This document shows, piece after piece, positions 7,243 through 15,746 of a stretch of DNA of 34,394 bases; the first letter of the stretch is position 1; the number at the start of each line of letters is the position of its first letter. The notes under the pieces were generated by a model. It was not told where the DNA came from. It saw only the letters and a program-made list of their open reading frames with translations, and made no database searches. The stretch is from CALFXN01 sp964451935 (GTDB lineage Bacteria > Synergistota > Synergistia > Synergistales > Aminobacteriaceae), in NCBI GenBank assembly GCA_964451935.1, contig CAYVKE010000019.1:1-34394 (forward strand), given 5' to 3'. Made by a program: the position numbers and the translations under genes.

Positions 7243-8631
7243 TCAGGAACGCGCGGCGTCCGCGCGCGATCCGGCCCGCTCTCGGGCGCGATCCGGATCG
7301 GGCGAAGACGCGAACGCTCCGCCGACGGGCAGCGTGATCTCCACGAGAAGCCCGTCGGACGCGTTGCGGGCCGCGATCGTTCCGCCGTGACAGCGTACGG
7401 CGCGCTCCGCGATCGCAAGCCCGAGCCCGACGCCGCCGCTCTCGCGGTCGCGGGCCGCATCGACGCGGTAGAACGGGCGAAAGATCCGCGTGAGTTCCCC
7501 TTCGGGCAATCCGGGACCGTGATCCCGGACGGAGATGACGATTCCCTCAGGCTTCCGTTCCGCCCCTATTTCGACGGACGTCCCCGGGGGCGTCGCGCGC
7601 AGCGCGTTGCGGACGACGTTTTCGACGGCGCTCCGGAGCGCGTTTTCGTCCCCGCGAATCCCGGGCGTATCGGGAATCGCCCCGAGCGCAATCCCCTTGC
7701 CCTCGCGCCCGCCCTCGAACCGCGCGTCCTCCGCCACGTCCGCCAGAAGCGCCGGAATGTCCACGACGGACTGAAGCGTATCCGGCGGGTTCAGCTCCGC
7801 TTCGGTGAGCTTGAGAATCTGTCCGACCATATCGCCCATCCGCCCGGCTTCCCTGTCGGCGCGATCCAGAAAACCTGCGGCCTCCGGCGAGCACCCCTTC
7901 CGTGCGAGCGTCAGGGCGACGTCCAGCCGCTGGAGCGGCGAACGAAGTTCGTGCGATATGTCGCCCATGAGCCGGCGCTGCGAGGTGATCAGCTCTTCGA
8001 TGCGTTCGGCCATTCGGTCGAAGGCCTTTCCGAGATCGGCGATCTCGTCGCCCCGCCCGGTGACGGAGCCTCCCGCGCGCGCGGCGAGGTTTCCCTGCCC
8101 CAGACGCAGCGTCGCCTCCCGAAGACCGAGGATCGGCGCCACGATGTGCCGTACGAGGACGAAACACAGGATCGCCCCGACGCCCATCGGGATGAGGAAC
8201 ATCCACGGATGCCGCGGCGGGAAGGGCGGCTTCCCGCGAAAGGGGAAAAACCGCGCGGACAGATGATATGCGTCGCCCGAGACGACGAAGGGCGCGATCA
8301 CGGAAACGACGTCTCTCGCGGGAGGTTCGTCCGGCCCGGAGGAAGGCCCGCTTCCCCCACGGCGGACAACGGAAAACTCGGCGCCGCTCATCGCGCCCGC
8401 CTGCGCCAGAAGGGCCGAAAGCCCGGCCGTTTCGCCGCGTTCCAGAAGATCCCCGGCTTCCCGGGCCAGATGCGCGGCGGCCCATTCGACGAGCCTGTCG
8501 ATGTTCCGGTGCGGAGGGGGCTCGCGGCGGTCCTTTTCCAGCGTGAAGATGACCTCGTTGATCAGCAGCGGGAGGAAGAGCGCGAGGAGAAAGCCCAGGT
8601 AGACCTTCCAGAACAGCGACAGCCGCTTCAT
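7243..8631 (-). CDS. Two-component sensor histidine kinase, HAMP-containing, CpxA-like
   Basis: A 462-residue membrane kinase. TM1 is at about residues 6-28, a periplasmic domain of roughly 110 residues follows, TM2 is at about 143-165, then HAMP (about 165-217). HisKA has the phospho-accepting His at 227 in DISHELRSPLQR. The HATPase has N-box ENVVRNALR, G1 DHGPGLPEG and G2 GVGLGLAI. The start is the ATG at 8631-8629, which overlaps the response-regulator stop as ATGA, so the two are translationally coupled. An upstream extension in the same frame lies antisense to nothing real and overlaps the regulator gene, so it is dismissed. The periplasmic part is Pro/Arg-rich and gives no clue to the signal; envelope stress is possible by analogy with CpxA. 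Confidence 0.93.
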   Translation of the reverse strand: MKRLSLFWKVYLGFLLALFLPLLINEVIFTLEKDRREPPPHRNIDRLVEWAAAHLAREAGDLLERGETAGLSALLAQAGAMSGAEFSVVRRGGSGPSSGPDEPPARDVVSVIAPFVVSGDAYHLSARFFPFRGKPPFPPRHPWMFLIPMGVGAILCFVLVRHIVAPILGLREATLRLGQGNLAARAGGSVTGRGDEIADLGKAFDRMAERIEELITSQRRLMGDISHELRSPLQRLDVALTLARKGCSPEAAGFLDRADREAGRMGDMVGQILKLTEAELNPPDTLQSVVDIPALLADVAEDARFEGGREGKGIALGAIPDTPGIRGDENALRSAVENVVRNALRATPPGTSVEIGAERKPEGIVISVRDHGPGLPEGELTRIFRPFYRVDAARDRESGGVGLGLAIAERAVRCHGGTIAARNASDGLLVEITLPVGGAFASSPDPDRARERAGSRADAARS

Positions 8632-9344
8632 TCCGGCTCCTGTTCCTTCACGGAATCGAGACGGTCCGGATAGACGAAGACGTACCCCTCGCCGCGTACG
8701 TTTCTGATTCGGTCCGACTCGTCGGGGTACGTTCCGATCTTCCGGCGCAGGTTGCTCACGTGGACGCCGATGCTTCGGTCGAACGGCGAATGCCGTCGCC
8801 CGAGCACCTCGCGCGAAATCCGGTCGAGCGACAGCAACTCGCCCGCAGACATCATGAGAAGTTCCAGCATCCGGAACTCCGTTCCCGTCAACTCCACCGG
8901 CTTGCCCGCGATCGATACGGAGCGGGATTTCGTGTCGAGCAGCAGATCCCCGATCTCCACGGTCCCGCCGTCGGCGGCGCTCGTCTCGGTCCGCCGCAGG
9001 ACCGCCCGGACGCGCGCCGCGAGTTCCCGCGTGTTGAACGGCTTGGGAACGTAATCGTCGGCGCCCATCTCGAGCCCCACGATCCGGTCCACATGCTCCC
9101 CCTTGGCCGTCAGCATCAGGACGGGCATTCTGCTCTTGCTGCGGATCTCGCGCAGCACCTCGAATCCGTTGCACCCCGGCAGCATGACGTCGAGGATCAC
9201 CGCGTCGTAATTTCCGGAAAGCGCCTCGTGAATGCCCGCCGGCCCGTCGTGAACGGCGTGGAAATCGAAGCCCTCCCCCGAAAAAAAGGCGGACAGCAGT
9301 TCGCACAACTCCACATCGTCGTCGATCGCGAGAATTCGCCGCAT
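8628..9344 (-). CDS. OmpR/PhoB-family response regulator, CpxR-like
   Basis: A 238-residue DNA-binding regulator. The receiver domain has the acidic pocket IDDD (residues 7-10), phospho-acceptor Asp52 in VILDVMLPG, Thr79 in LMLTAKG and Lys101 in PKPFN. A winged-helix effector domain occupies about 128-230 (LTGTEFRMLELLM, DRSIGVHVSNLRRKIG, VRGEGYVF). It is the first gene of a two-gene operon with the histidine kinase. An extended -10 promoter lies about 40 bases upstream. Target genes are unknown; the two small unknown proteins transcribed divergently at 9588-10522 are possible targets. Confidence 0.95.
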   Translation of the reverse strand: MRRILAIDDDVELCELLSAFFSGEGFDFHAVHDGPAGIHEALSGNYDAVILDVMLPGCNGFEVLREIRSKSRMPVLMLTAKGEHVDRIVGLEMGADDYVPKPFNTRELAARVRAVLRRTETSAADGGTVEIGDLLLDTKSRSVSIAGKPVELTGTEFRMLELLMMSAGELLSLDRISREVLGRRHSPFDRSIGVHVSNLRRKIGTYPDESDRIRNVRGEGYVFVYPDRLDSVKEQEPE

Positions 9345-9383
9345 CCGGTTCGCCTCCCCATGAACATCCGTGTTCTCCCGTGA

Positions 9384-9392
9384 AGTATAGCA
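9384..9392 (-). promoter_or_regulatory. Predicted extended -10 promoter of the response regulator/kinase operon
   Basis: The minus strand reads TGCTATACT, an extended -10 element (TGn plus TATACT), about 40 bases upstream of the regulator ATG. The -35 region is poor, as is common with extended -10 promoters. The 243-base gap 9345-9587 shows no other clear element. Confidence 0.4.
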
Positions 9393-9587
9393 AGAGCGCC
9401 GGGACGGGACCCCGGCCGTTTGCGATTCTTTGCATTTCTTAGCCGGACAGGCCGTATCCTTGACGATCCCATTTCCTTCCTTCGCCGAATACGTAATGAG
9501 AGATCATGCGTTGCGTCCCGAAAGGAGGAAGCGGTCCGACGCACACTGTCAGCGGGTCTGGAGTATACTTCGAAGGGAGAGACGGTC

Positions 9588-10076
9588 ATGCGGATTTCCG
9601 AAATGGCGACGATGAACACGACAGAAGCCATGCAGATTCAGAACATCACCGGAACGACGACGCAGAAAAGCGATTCCGTCGCGGGAGAGCAGGGGGACGA
9701 GGTGAAGATTTCCCCGTTCGCCGAACTCCTGAACAAGCTCAAGGAGCTGAAGGAAAAAGATCCGGAGGCCTTTAAGGAGACGGTTGCGGAACTCGCGAAG
9801 GATGTCCGGGAAAAGGCGTCGAACGCGACCGGAATGGAAGAGAAGATGCTGAACAATCTCGCCGATGACCTTGGGACGGTTGCGGAGACGGGGGATCTAT
9901 CCGCGCTTCAACCCAAACCGCCCGAGGAGAACGGGGATTTCGCGGTTTCCAACGGGACCTACGGCCCGAAGGACGGACAGACGCCTCCGGAGCCGCCCGA
10001 TATGGAAGGGGCTTCGTCGATGCAGGCGCTCATAGCGAGCCTGACGAACAAAATCGACGAGGCGCTCGGCGCATAG
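9588..10076 (+). CDS. Hypothetical protein, 162 residues, Thr/Glu-rich
   Basis: Not recognised. The ATG at 9588 is preceded by AAGGGAGAG at a suitable distance. A longer in-frame ORF beginning near 9420 is rejected because its extra part is Arg/Ser-rich and lacks a ribosome site. The protein has no signal peptide or membrane segment. It starts MRISEMATMNTTEAMQIQN, has a charged helical stretch at about 45-95 (LLNKLKELKEKDPEAFKETV), a Pro/Gly-rich linker at about 108-140 and a short C-terminal helix (SMQALIASLTNKIDEALGA). The helix pattern suggests a cytoplasmic scaffold or secreted-without-signal protein. It is followed 29 bases later by a zinc-ribbon protein of similar style, so the two probably form one transcript ending at the hairpin at 10547. 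Confidence 0.7.
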   Translation: MRISEMATMNTTEAMQIQNITGTTTQKSDSVAGEQGDEVKISPFAELLNKLKELKEKDPEAFKETVAELAKDVREKASNATGMEEKMLNNLADDLGTVAETGDLSALQPKPPEENGDFAVSNGTYGPKDGQTPPEPPDMEGASSMQALIASLTNKIDEALGA

Positions 10077-10105
10077 AACCGCCGGACGACAAGGAGGCAC
10101 GGGAC

Positions 10106-10522
10106 ATGACAATGGAACTCCAGAGCATCGCAGGCCAGTCAGCGATGAAATACGCGCTTCGGATCAACACGGAAGCCGAGGACGCGGCGAAAACGACGAA
10201 AGAACAGGAAGCGTCGAACGCATCAAGCGCGTCGGGTTCTTCCGAATCCTCGAAGACGGCCAACACCGCCGCCACGCAGGCGTCGGGCGGCGCGGGAGGC
10301 ATTTCCGACGGAGCGACGAGCACCTGCGCCAACTGCGGCGCGACGCTCGCGTCGAACGCAACCGTCTGCGGCAAGTGCGGAACTCAGGTCGAGACGGCGT
10401 CGGACCAGCTTCTCAAGGCCCTGAGCGAAAACGACCTCAAGGCGAACACGACGGACAACGGAATCTCGACGCTTTCCGTCCTCGGCCGGCTCGCGCAGCA
10501 GGAAGACGAGGAGCAGCAGTAG
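10106..10522 (+). CDS. Small zinc-ribbon protein of unknown function
   Basis: A 138-residue cytoplasmic-type protein. The N-terminal 70 residues are low-complexity (Ala, Ser, Thr, Glu). One zinc ribbon of two Cys pairs follows at about residues 73-93 (CANCGATLASNATVCGKCG). The C-terminus is a helix with an acidic Gln-rich tail (LGRLAQQEDEEQQ). The start fits AAGGAGG 9 bases upstream of ATG 10106; ATG 10112 is an alternative. It has the same domain-poor style as the preceding 162-residue protein and probably shares its operon. The zinc ribbon suggests protein or nucleic-acid binding, but no function can be assigned. Confidence 0.75.
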   Translation: MTMELQSIAGQSAMKYALRINTEAEDAAKTTKEQEASNASSASGSSESSKTANTAATQASGGAGGISDGATSTCANCGATLASNATVCGKCGTQVETASDQLLKALSENDLKANTTDNGISTLSVLGRLAQQEDEEQQ

Positions 10523-10546
10523 CATCTTCCCACATGAAGCGTCTGC

Positions 10547-10585
10547 GGCCGGGGGATCCGCCCGCATGAGGCGGATCCCCCGGCC
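10547..10585. terminator. Strong bidirectional hairpin between converging genes
   Basis: A perfect 16-bp stem (10547-10562 with 10570-10585; GGCCGGGGGATCCGCC and its complement) encloses a 7-base loop. It lies between the zinc-ribbon gene (plus) and the cysteine-synthase-family gene (minus), which converge. No T-run exists on either side, so termination would rely on the stem strength or on Rho. Confidence 0.7.
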
Positions 10586-10589
10586 TGAA

Positions 10590-11546
10590 TCAGTACAGGT
10601 CGGTGCTCATGTATTTGAGGCCGGAATCGCAGATCAGGACCGCCGCGGTCTTTCCGCGCGCCGGATCTTCGAGCAGCCGTGCGGCCGCCGCGACGTTCGC
10701 GCCGCCTGAAAACCCGCCGAAGATCCCTTCGAGCCGCGCGAGGTCGCGCGCCGTCCGCATGGCCTCCGCGTCGGAGATCTTCAGGAAGCCGTCCACGCGG
10801 CAGCCGTCGAGGAAAGGCAAATCCATCGAATAGCCGCCGCCCTGGATCCGGTGATTGGGGTTCTTCACGCGGCCTTCGGCGACGTACGGCGCGCCCTCCG
10901 GCTCGACGAGCCAGCAGGCGATGTCCGCACGATGCCGGCGAAGGGCGTTCGCGCACCCGACGAACGACCCGGCCGTCCCGGCGAAGTCCGCGAAGACGTC
11001 CACGGCGCCGCCCGACTGCTCCCAGATCTCCTCGCCCGTATGCAGTTCGTGCGCGCGGACGTTGCCCGGATTGCGGAACTGGTCGGCGCGGAAGGCGTTC
11101 CGCTCGCGCACGAGTTCCTGCGCCCGCCGCTCGACGCGAGCCAGATCCTCGCCCGACACCTGCCCGACCGTCGACCCGGGCGCCTGGTCCACGAGAACGA
11201 CCTCGGCCCCGAGCGCGGCCATCATCCGCGCGCGTTCCGGCGAATTTCCCTTCGACATCACGGCGACGAAGGGGTATCCCTTGACGCCGCACACGATGGA
11301 AAGCCCCGTCCCCGTATTGCCGCTCGTCAGTTCCACGACCGTCTGCCCCGGCCGCAGCGCTCCGGACGCCTCGGCCTCTTCGATCATCCGGAGCCCGATC
11401 CGGTCCTTCTTGCTGAAGCCCGGGTTCAGATATTCGAGCTTCGCGAAAATCCGCCCCTCAAGCTTCCGCGAGGCGACGAACCGGGACAGATCCACAAGCG
11501 GCGTTTCCCCTATGGCTTCGAGCACGCTCTTCAGAACCTTTTTCAT
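10590..11546 (-). CDS. PLP-dependent cysteine synthase/cystathionine beta-synthase family enzyme
   Basis: A 318-residue fold-type II PLP enzyme. It has ETPLVDLSRF at 14-23, the PLP-lysine loop as NPGFSKKDRIGL at about 41-52 (most homologues read NPGGSVKDR), the substrate loop TSGNTGTG at about 74-81, the phosphate-binding Gly loop as FAGTAGSF instead of the usual GTGGT, and FGGFSGGANVAAA near 275. Family members make cysteine or related beta-substituted alanines from O-acetyl- or O-phosphoserine and sulfide or other nucleophiles. The altered PLP-binding loops make a specialised, non-housekeeping reaction plausible. GGAGGAG precedes the ATG. It stands alone between the 10547 hairpin and the terminator of the next minus-strand operon. 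Confidence 0.85.
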   Translation of the reverse strand: MKKVLKSVLEAIGETPLVDLSRFVASRKLEGRIFAKLEYLNPGFSKKDRIGLRMIEEAEASGALRPGQTVVELTSGNTGTGLSIVCGVKGYPFVAVMSKGNSPERARMMAALGAEVVLVDQAPGSTVGQVSGEDLARVERRAQELVRERNAFRADQFRNPGNVRAHELHTGEEIWEQSGGAVDVFADFAGTAGSFVGCANALRRHRADIACWLVEPEGAPYVAEGRVKNPNHRIQGGGYSMDLPFLDGCRVDGFLKISDAEAMRTARDLARLEGIFGGFSGGANVAAAARLLEDPARGKTAAVLICDSGLKYMSTDLY

Positions 11547-11634
11547 CCGTGAACTCCTCCCCCCTCGAAACGTTCTTCGGCAGTATCATACGCCGCTTCA
11601 AAGCGGGACTTCTTGAACGGAATTGCTCATCCCG

Positions 11635-11685
11635 AAAAAAAAAAATTCCGGATCCCCGGGGGTGATTTCCCCGATGATCCGGAAT
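11635..11685 (-). terminator. Intrinsic terminator of the first complete TRAP operon
   Basis: On the minus strand ATTCCGGATC pairs with GATCCGGAAT (11676-11685 with 11645-11654). Inside it a GGGG/CCCC stem can also form. The hairpin is followed by eleven T (plus-strand A run 11635-11645). It sits 65 bases after the dctM stop and insulates the cysteine-synthase-family gene downstream. Confidence 0.9.
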
Positions 11686-11749
11686 CCGTCAGAACGAGGG
11701 TTTTCCGTATTCCTCCGCCCGCGCGTCCGCTTCCTGCCTGGAGAATCCG

Positions 11750-13042
11750 TCAGACGTTGATTCCCATGAGCCGCGGAAGGAACAGGACCAGCTCCGGGAA
11801 CATGATCGTCAGAACGATCGCCAGCAACAGGGCCAGCATCAGCGGAAGCGCCTCTTTAATCAGCCTCTCGAACGGCGCCTGCGAAATCCCCTGGGCGACG
11901 TACAGGTTGACCCCGACCGGGGGCGTGATCATTCCGAGGCACAGGTTCATCGTCATGACGACGCCGAAGAGAACCGGGCTGTACCCAACCGACGTGACGA
12001 TCGGAAGGAAGAGCGGCGTGAAGAGCACGACGTTGGACGTCGTATCGATGAACATTCCCGTAATCAGCAGGAAGCCCATGATGAGCGCCATGAGAACGAT
12101 AGGGTTGCTCGTGAACGAAAGCATCGCCTCCGCAAGCGTCTGCGGGATCCGCTCCATGGTCAGCAGACGCCCGAAGGTCGTCGCGCCGCCGAGAATGAAC
12201 ATCGAGAGGCAGGAGAGCACGCCGGCTTCGACGCAGGCGTCGAACAGCTTCGCGAACGAGAGCTGATGGTAGACGAAATGCCCCACGACGAGCGCGTAGA
12301 AGCACCCGACGACCGCCGCTTCGGTCGGCGTGAAGACGCCGCCGTAGATTCCTCCGAGGATGATGAACGGGAGGAAGAGCGCCCACTTCGCATTCCAGCA
12401 CTGCCCCAGGACCCACCGGAGTCCGCCCTTGCGCTCCCGGCCCCTGTACCCGCGCTTCTTCGAAATGAAGTAGTTGAAAAGCATCAGGAGGAGCCCCATC
12501 AGAATACCGGGGAAAACGCCGCCCGCGAACATGCCGACCACCGACGTCCCGGCGATGACGCTGTAGATGATCATCGGAATGCTCGGCGGGATGACCGGGC
12601 CGATCGTCGCGCCGGCCGCGACGAGCGATCCCGCGTACCCCGGATCGTACCCGCGCTTGACCATCGCCGGAATCAGGATGACGCCGAGCGCGGCGACGAC
12701 GGCCGGACCGGAGCCCGAGATCGCCGCGAAGATCATGCAGGCCACGACTGTCGACGCGCCGAGCCCTCCGGGCGTGCTGCCCGTGATCGCGTCTCCGACG
12801 TTGATGATCTCCTCGGCGAGTCCGGATCGGGACATCAGCGTCCCGACAAGCATGAAAAACGGGATCGCCATGAGCGGGAACGAATCGGCCGTACTGATCA
12901 TGGCCTGGGCGAGGAGCTGGATCATCGGGCTCCCCGGGAAGAAGAACCAGAACACCAGCGCGCACGCGAACGCCATCGCGATCGCGACCGGAACGGAAAG
13001 AAGCAGCAGGACGAACAGGGAAACGAGCAGAAGCGCGATCAT
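11750..13042 (-). CDS. dctM: TRAP transporter large permease subunit, DctM family
   Basis: A 430-residue inner-membrane protein with about 12 hydrophobic segments. It is the ion-coupled translocating subunit. Family signatures are the PFFMLVGTLMSRSGLAEEI region, FAAISGSGPAVVAALG, ATIGPVIPPSIPMIIYS and GMITPPVGVNLYVAQGI. Its ATG overlaps the dctQ stop as ATGA, so synthesis is coupled. It is the last gene of the operon amidase, 2-hydroxyacid dehydrogenase, dctP, dctQ, dctM, ending at a strong terminator. The imported substrate is probably a carboxylate or amide handled by the two enzymes encoded upstream. Confidence 0.95.
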   Translation of the reverse strand: MIALLLVSLFVLLLLSVPVAIAMAFACALVFWFFFPGSPMIQLLAQAMISTADSFPLMAIPFFMLVGTLMSRSGLAEEIINVGDAITGSTPGGLGASTVVACMIFAAISGSGPAVVAALGVILIPAMVKRGYDPGYAGSLVAAGATIGPVIPPSIPMIIYSVIAGTSVVGMFAGGVFPGILMGLLLMLFNYFISKKRGYRGRERKGGLRWVLGQCWNAKWALFLPFIILGGIYGGVFTPTEAAVVGCFYALVVGHFVYHQLSFAKLFDACVEAGVLSCLSMFILGGATTFGRLLTMERIPQTLAEAMLSFTSNPIVLMALIMGFLLITGMFIDTTSNVVLFTPLFLPIVTSVGYSPVLFGVVMTMNLCLGMITPPVGVNLYVAQGISQAPFERLIKEALPLMLALLLAIVLTIMFPELVLFLPRLMGINV

Positions 13043-13542
13043 GCCGCCTCATCTCCTCTCAGGCGTTTTTTTTCGCGCGACGCCAGGACGAGACGCTGAA
13101 TCGTCCGGAACGTGAGCCCGAACATTCCGAGCGTCCCGGCGACGTACATCGTCCAGGTGGGAAGCCACGGTATTCCGGAAAACACCTGGTGCAGCTTGAC
13201 CTGCATCATGACGGTCCTGAAGATGAGCCAGCCCATGTAGACGCCGAACGCCATCGTGCAGACGTCGGAAAAGACGTTGATCGCGCGGGCGACTGCGGGA
13301 GAACCGACCTGCGTGAGGATATCGACCTTGAGATGAATTCCCTTCTTCGCCGCCAGGCTGATGCCGACCATCGTCAGCCAGACGAAGCCGATGCGCGCCG
13401 CCTGCTCGGCCCAGGAAAAGCTGAAGGAAAACACGTACCGACACACCACCTGGACGAGGAGCGTGACGAGCATGAAGATCATCACGACGAACAGGACGTA
13501 CTCTTCCCACCTGTCCAGGATCCGGAGCAATTTCTTTCCCAT
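13039..13542 (-). CDS. dctQ: TRAP transporter small permease subunit, DctQ family
   Basis: A 167-residue membrane protein with four hydrophobic segments, at about 15-37, 50-68, 90-110 and 130-150. The family-typical FSFSWAEQAARIGFVWLTM is followed by KGIHLKVDIL. It partners DctM and links it to the binding protein. It starts 94 bases after dctP, with a 14-bp hairpin in the gap, and overlaps dctM by 4 bases. Confidence 0.93.
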   Translation of the reverse strand: MGKKLLRILDRWEEYVLFVVMIFMLVTLLVQVVCRYVFSFSFSWAEQAARIGFVWLTMVGISLAAKKGIHLKVDILTQVGSPAVARAINVFSDVCTMAFGVYMGWLIFRTVMMQVKLHQVFSGIPWLPTWTMYVAGTLGMFGLTFRTIQRLVLASREKKRLRGDEAA

Positions 13543-13568
13543 GGGAACGCCTCCGTACTGTGAAATTC

Positions 13569-13605
13569 GACGAATGCCGGAAAGATGTCCCTTCCGGCAT
13601 TCGTC
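13569..13605 (-). promoter_or_regulatory. Intercistronic hairpin between dctP and dctQ (first complete TRAP operon)
   Basis: A perfect 14-bp stem (13569-13582 with 13592-13605) has a 9-base loop. It lies directly after the dctP gene on the minus strand, with no T-run. It probably protects dctP mRNA or partly stops transcription, so that binding protein is made in excess over permease. The second TRAP operon has the same arrangement at 20975-21010. Confidence 0.65.
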
Positions 13606-13636
13606 CGTCGAACGACGTATTTTTTATTCGTGGAGG

Positions 13637-14656
13637 TTAATAGTCGATGGTCCTGCCGAGTTCCTTGTAGATCTTCTCGACGATGCCGTTCATCTGCGGG
13701 GCGTACTTCTTGTACAGCGGCGCGAGCTTCTGGCGGAATTCATTCTTCTGCTCCGGCGTGAGTTCGATGATGACGTTCTTTCCCGTCTTCTGGATGTCGG
13801 CCTTGAGCTTGTTGTTGATCTCGTCCTGCTTCGCGCGCTGCCAGACCTTGGTTTCCTCGGCCGCTTCGAGGATGATCTTCTGCTGCTCCGGCGCGAGCTT
13901 GTCCCAGACGACCTTCGACACGACGACCGGAAGGGGCCCGTACAGGTGATGCGTTTCGATGATGTACTTCTGGACCGTGTGGAACCCCGAGTTCACGATG
14001 TTCTGGTAGGGATTCTCCTGCGCGTCGAGAACGCCCTGCTGGAGGCTCGTCAGAACTTCGGAGAACGCCATCGGGATCGCGCTCGCGCCGAGCGTGTTCC
14101 ACGCCTCGATGTGAAGCGGGTTCTCCATGACGCGGATCTTGAGTCCCTTCAGATCGGCGGGTTTCCGGATCTCCCGGTTCGCGGTCGTCTCGCGGAAGCC
14201 CTGCGTCCACCAGGAGATGATCTTGATGTTCGCGGCTTCGACGGCCTTCGCGACTTCCTGTCCGACGGGGCCGTCGAGGATCTTCTCGGCCTGCTTGTTG
14301 TCGTCGAAGAGGTAGAAGAGATCGAAGACCTTGGTCTTGTCGGTGAATCCGCCCAGGGCGGGAAGCGCCGGAAGCGCCATGTCGAGGGCGCCGACCTGCA
14401 TGGACTCGATCATCTCGCGGTTTCCGCCGATCTGTCCGTTGGGGAATATCTGAAGCTGGATCTTGCCGCCGGACTTCTTGTCGAGCAGTTCGGCGAACTT
14501 CACAGAACCCAGATGTTCGCCGCCGGTCTCCGTGACGACATGACCGATCTTGAGCTTCAACACGTCCGCCGCGAAGGAGACGGACGCGGCGCCGAGAAGC
14601 GCAGCCGCAGCAACCGCAACACACAACGCCGTACCGAGGTGCTTTTTGCCCTTCAT
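13637..14656 (-). CDS. dctP: TRAP transporter solute-binding protein, DctP family
   Basis: A 339-residue exported protein. The signal peptide covers residues 1-29 (Lys-rich start, then AVAAAALLGAASVSFAAD). The mature domain has GHVVTETGGEHLG, IFPNGQIGGNREMIE, the ligand-binding KIRVMENPLHIEAW with the conserved Arg, and AIPMAFSEVLTSLQQGVLDAQENP. GGGAGG precedes the ATG. It lies 36 bases after the 2-hydroxyacid dehydrogenase gene and before dctQ. Carboxylates are the usual ligands through that Arg; the exact ligand is not predictable. Confidence 0.95.
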   Translation of the reverse strand: MKGKKHLGTALCVAVAAAALLGAASVSFAADVLKLKIGHVVTETGGEHLGSVKFAELLDKKSGGKIQLQIFPNGQIGGNREMIESMQVGALDMALPALPALGGFTDKTKVFDLFYLFDDNKQAEKILDGPVGQEVAKAVEAANIKIISWWTQGFRETTANREIRKPADLKGLKIRVMENPLHIEAWNTLGASAIPMAFSEVLTSLQQGVLDAQENPYQNIVNSGFHTVQKYIIETHHLYGPLPVVVSKVVWDKLAPEQQKIILEAAEETKVWQRAKQDEINNKLKADIQKTGKNVIIELTPEQKNEFRQKLAPLYKKYAPQMNGIVEKIYKELGRTIDY

Positions 14657-14692
14657 TTCTTCAAACCTCCCCTGTTGTCTCTATGATGAAGC

Positions 14693-15682
14693 CTACCGAA
14701 CCGCCGTCTTTTCCAGGATTTCCCTGTTGACCAGATGCTTCGGACGCCCTTCGGTGAAGAAACGCACGACCTCCTGCGCCGCCTTCACGCGAAGCTCGGG
14801 AATCGCGTCCTCGGAATTCCACCCCGCATGGGGCGTGATCACGATGTTCGAAAGATCCGCAAACCGCGTTGTCTCCTTCGGCGGCTCCACGCGGAGGACA
14901 TCCAGCGCCGCCCCTGCGATCCGCTTCGCCGCCAGCGCCTCGTAGAGGTCCTCTTCGACGACGAGGGGCCCCCGGGACGAGTTGATCAGGTACGCCGTCG
15001 GCTTCATGAGATTCAGCGCGTCCCTGTCGATGATATCCGCCGTCTCGGGCGTCAGCGGAACGTGGAGCGAGACGACGTCGACCTCCGAGAGAAACTTCTG
15101 AAGATTATCGTACCGCTTGATCCGTTCGTCTATAAAGACATCTTCCGGCTGATACGGATCGTATCCGGCGAGACGCATCCCGAACGACGCCGCGCGGCGT
15201 CCCGTCATGCGTCCGATGCCGCCGCACCCCAGGAGTCCGAAGACTTTTCCCTGCAGGCGCGGAACCGGGTCCGCGATCGACATGTCCCACCCGCCCGACT
15301 TGACCTGCCGGTCGAGCATCCCGACCTTCCGGGTGATTTCCAGGAAAAGCGCCATCGCGTGATCGGCGACCTCCTCCTGGCAGTAGTCCGGAACGTTGCA
15401 GACCATGATGCCGCGCTCGGTCGCGAACGGAAGGTCCACCGTATTCGTCCCGATCCCCATCCGGACCAGGAGGCCGCAGTGGTCGAATATCCCGAGAAAT
15501 TCTTTCTTCATGGGCGTGAAGAGGACCATCACCGCGTCGCAATCCTTCCCCTCGCGACAGATCTCCTCGGGCGTGCCGCCCTTCGAGATCGTCAGCTCCG
15601 CGTCGATGCTTTGCAGGATCTTCTTCTCGACTTCGATATCGGGCCAAATCTTGTCTGTCATAAACACCTTGTGCTTCGCCAT
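14693..15682 (-). CDS. D-isomer-specific 2-hydroxyacid dehydrogenase (C-terminal-binding-protein-like branch)
   Basis: A 329-residue NAD(P)-dependent enzyme that interconverts a 2-oxoacid and a D-2-hydroxyacid. The catalytic and cofactor elements are intact: LLGCGGIGRMTG (Rossmann Gly loop, about 150-161), the substrate-binding Arg in NSSRGPLV, Glu in LRVEPP and the catalytic His in TPHAGWN. GGAGG lies 12 bases before the ATG. It sits between the amidase and the TRAP genes in one operon, so it may reduce an oxoacid released from an amide, or oxidise an imported hydroxyacid. The substrate is not evident. Confidence 0.92.
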   Translation of the reverse strand: MAKHKVFMTDKIWPDIEVEKKILQSIDAELTISKGGTPEEICREGKDCDAVMVLFTPMKKEFLGIFDHCGLLVRMGIGTNTVDLPFATERGIMVCNVPDYCQEEVADHAMALFLEITRKVGMLDRQVKSGGWDMSIADPVPRLQGKVFGLLGCGGIGRMTGRRAASFGMRLAGYDPYQPEDVFIDERIKRYDNLQKFLSEVDVVSLHVPLTPETADIIDRDALNLMKPTAYLINSSRGPLVVEEDLYEALAAKRIAGAALDVLRVEPPKETTRFADLSNIVITPHAGWNSEDAIPELRVKAAQEVVRFFTEGRPKHLVNREILEKTAVR

Positions 15683-15746
15683 GTTCGAACAGTACCTCCA
15701 AAAACGTCAGAGTGGAATCAGGAATTCCGGCGCAGGGCCGGACGCG

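Noticed and set aside
9420..9587. Upstream extension of the 162-residue protein
   Set aside because: The added residues are Arg/Ser-rich and lack a ribosome site, while ATG 9588 has a good one.
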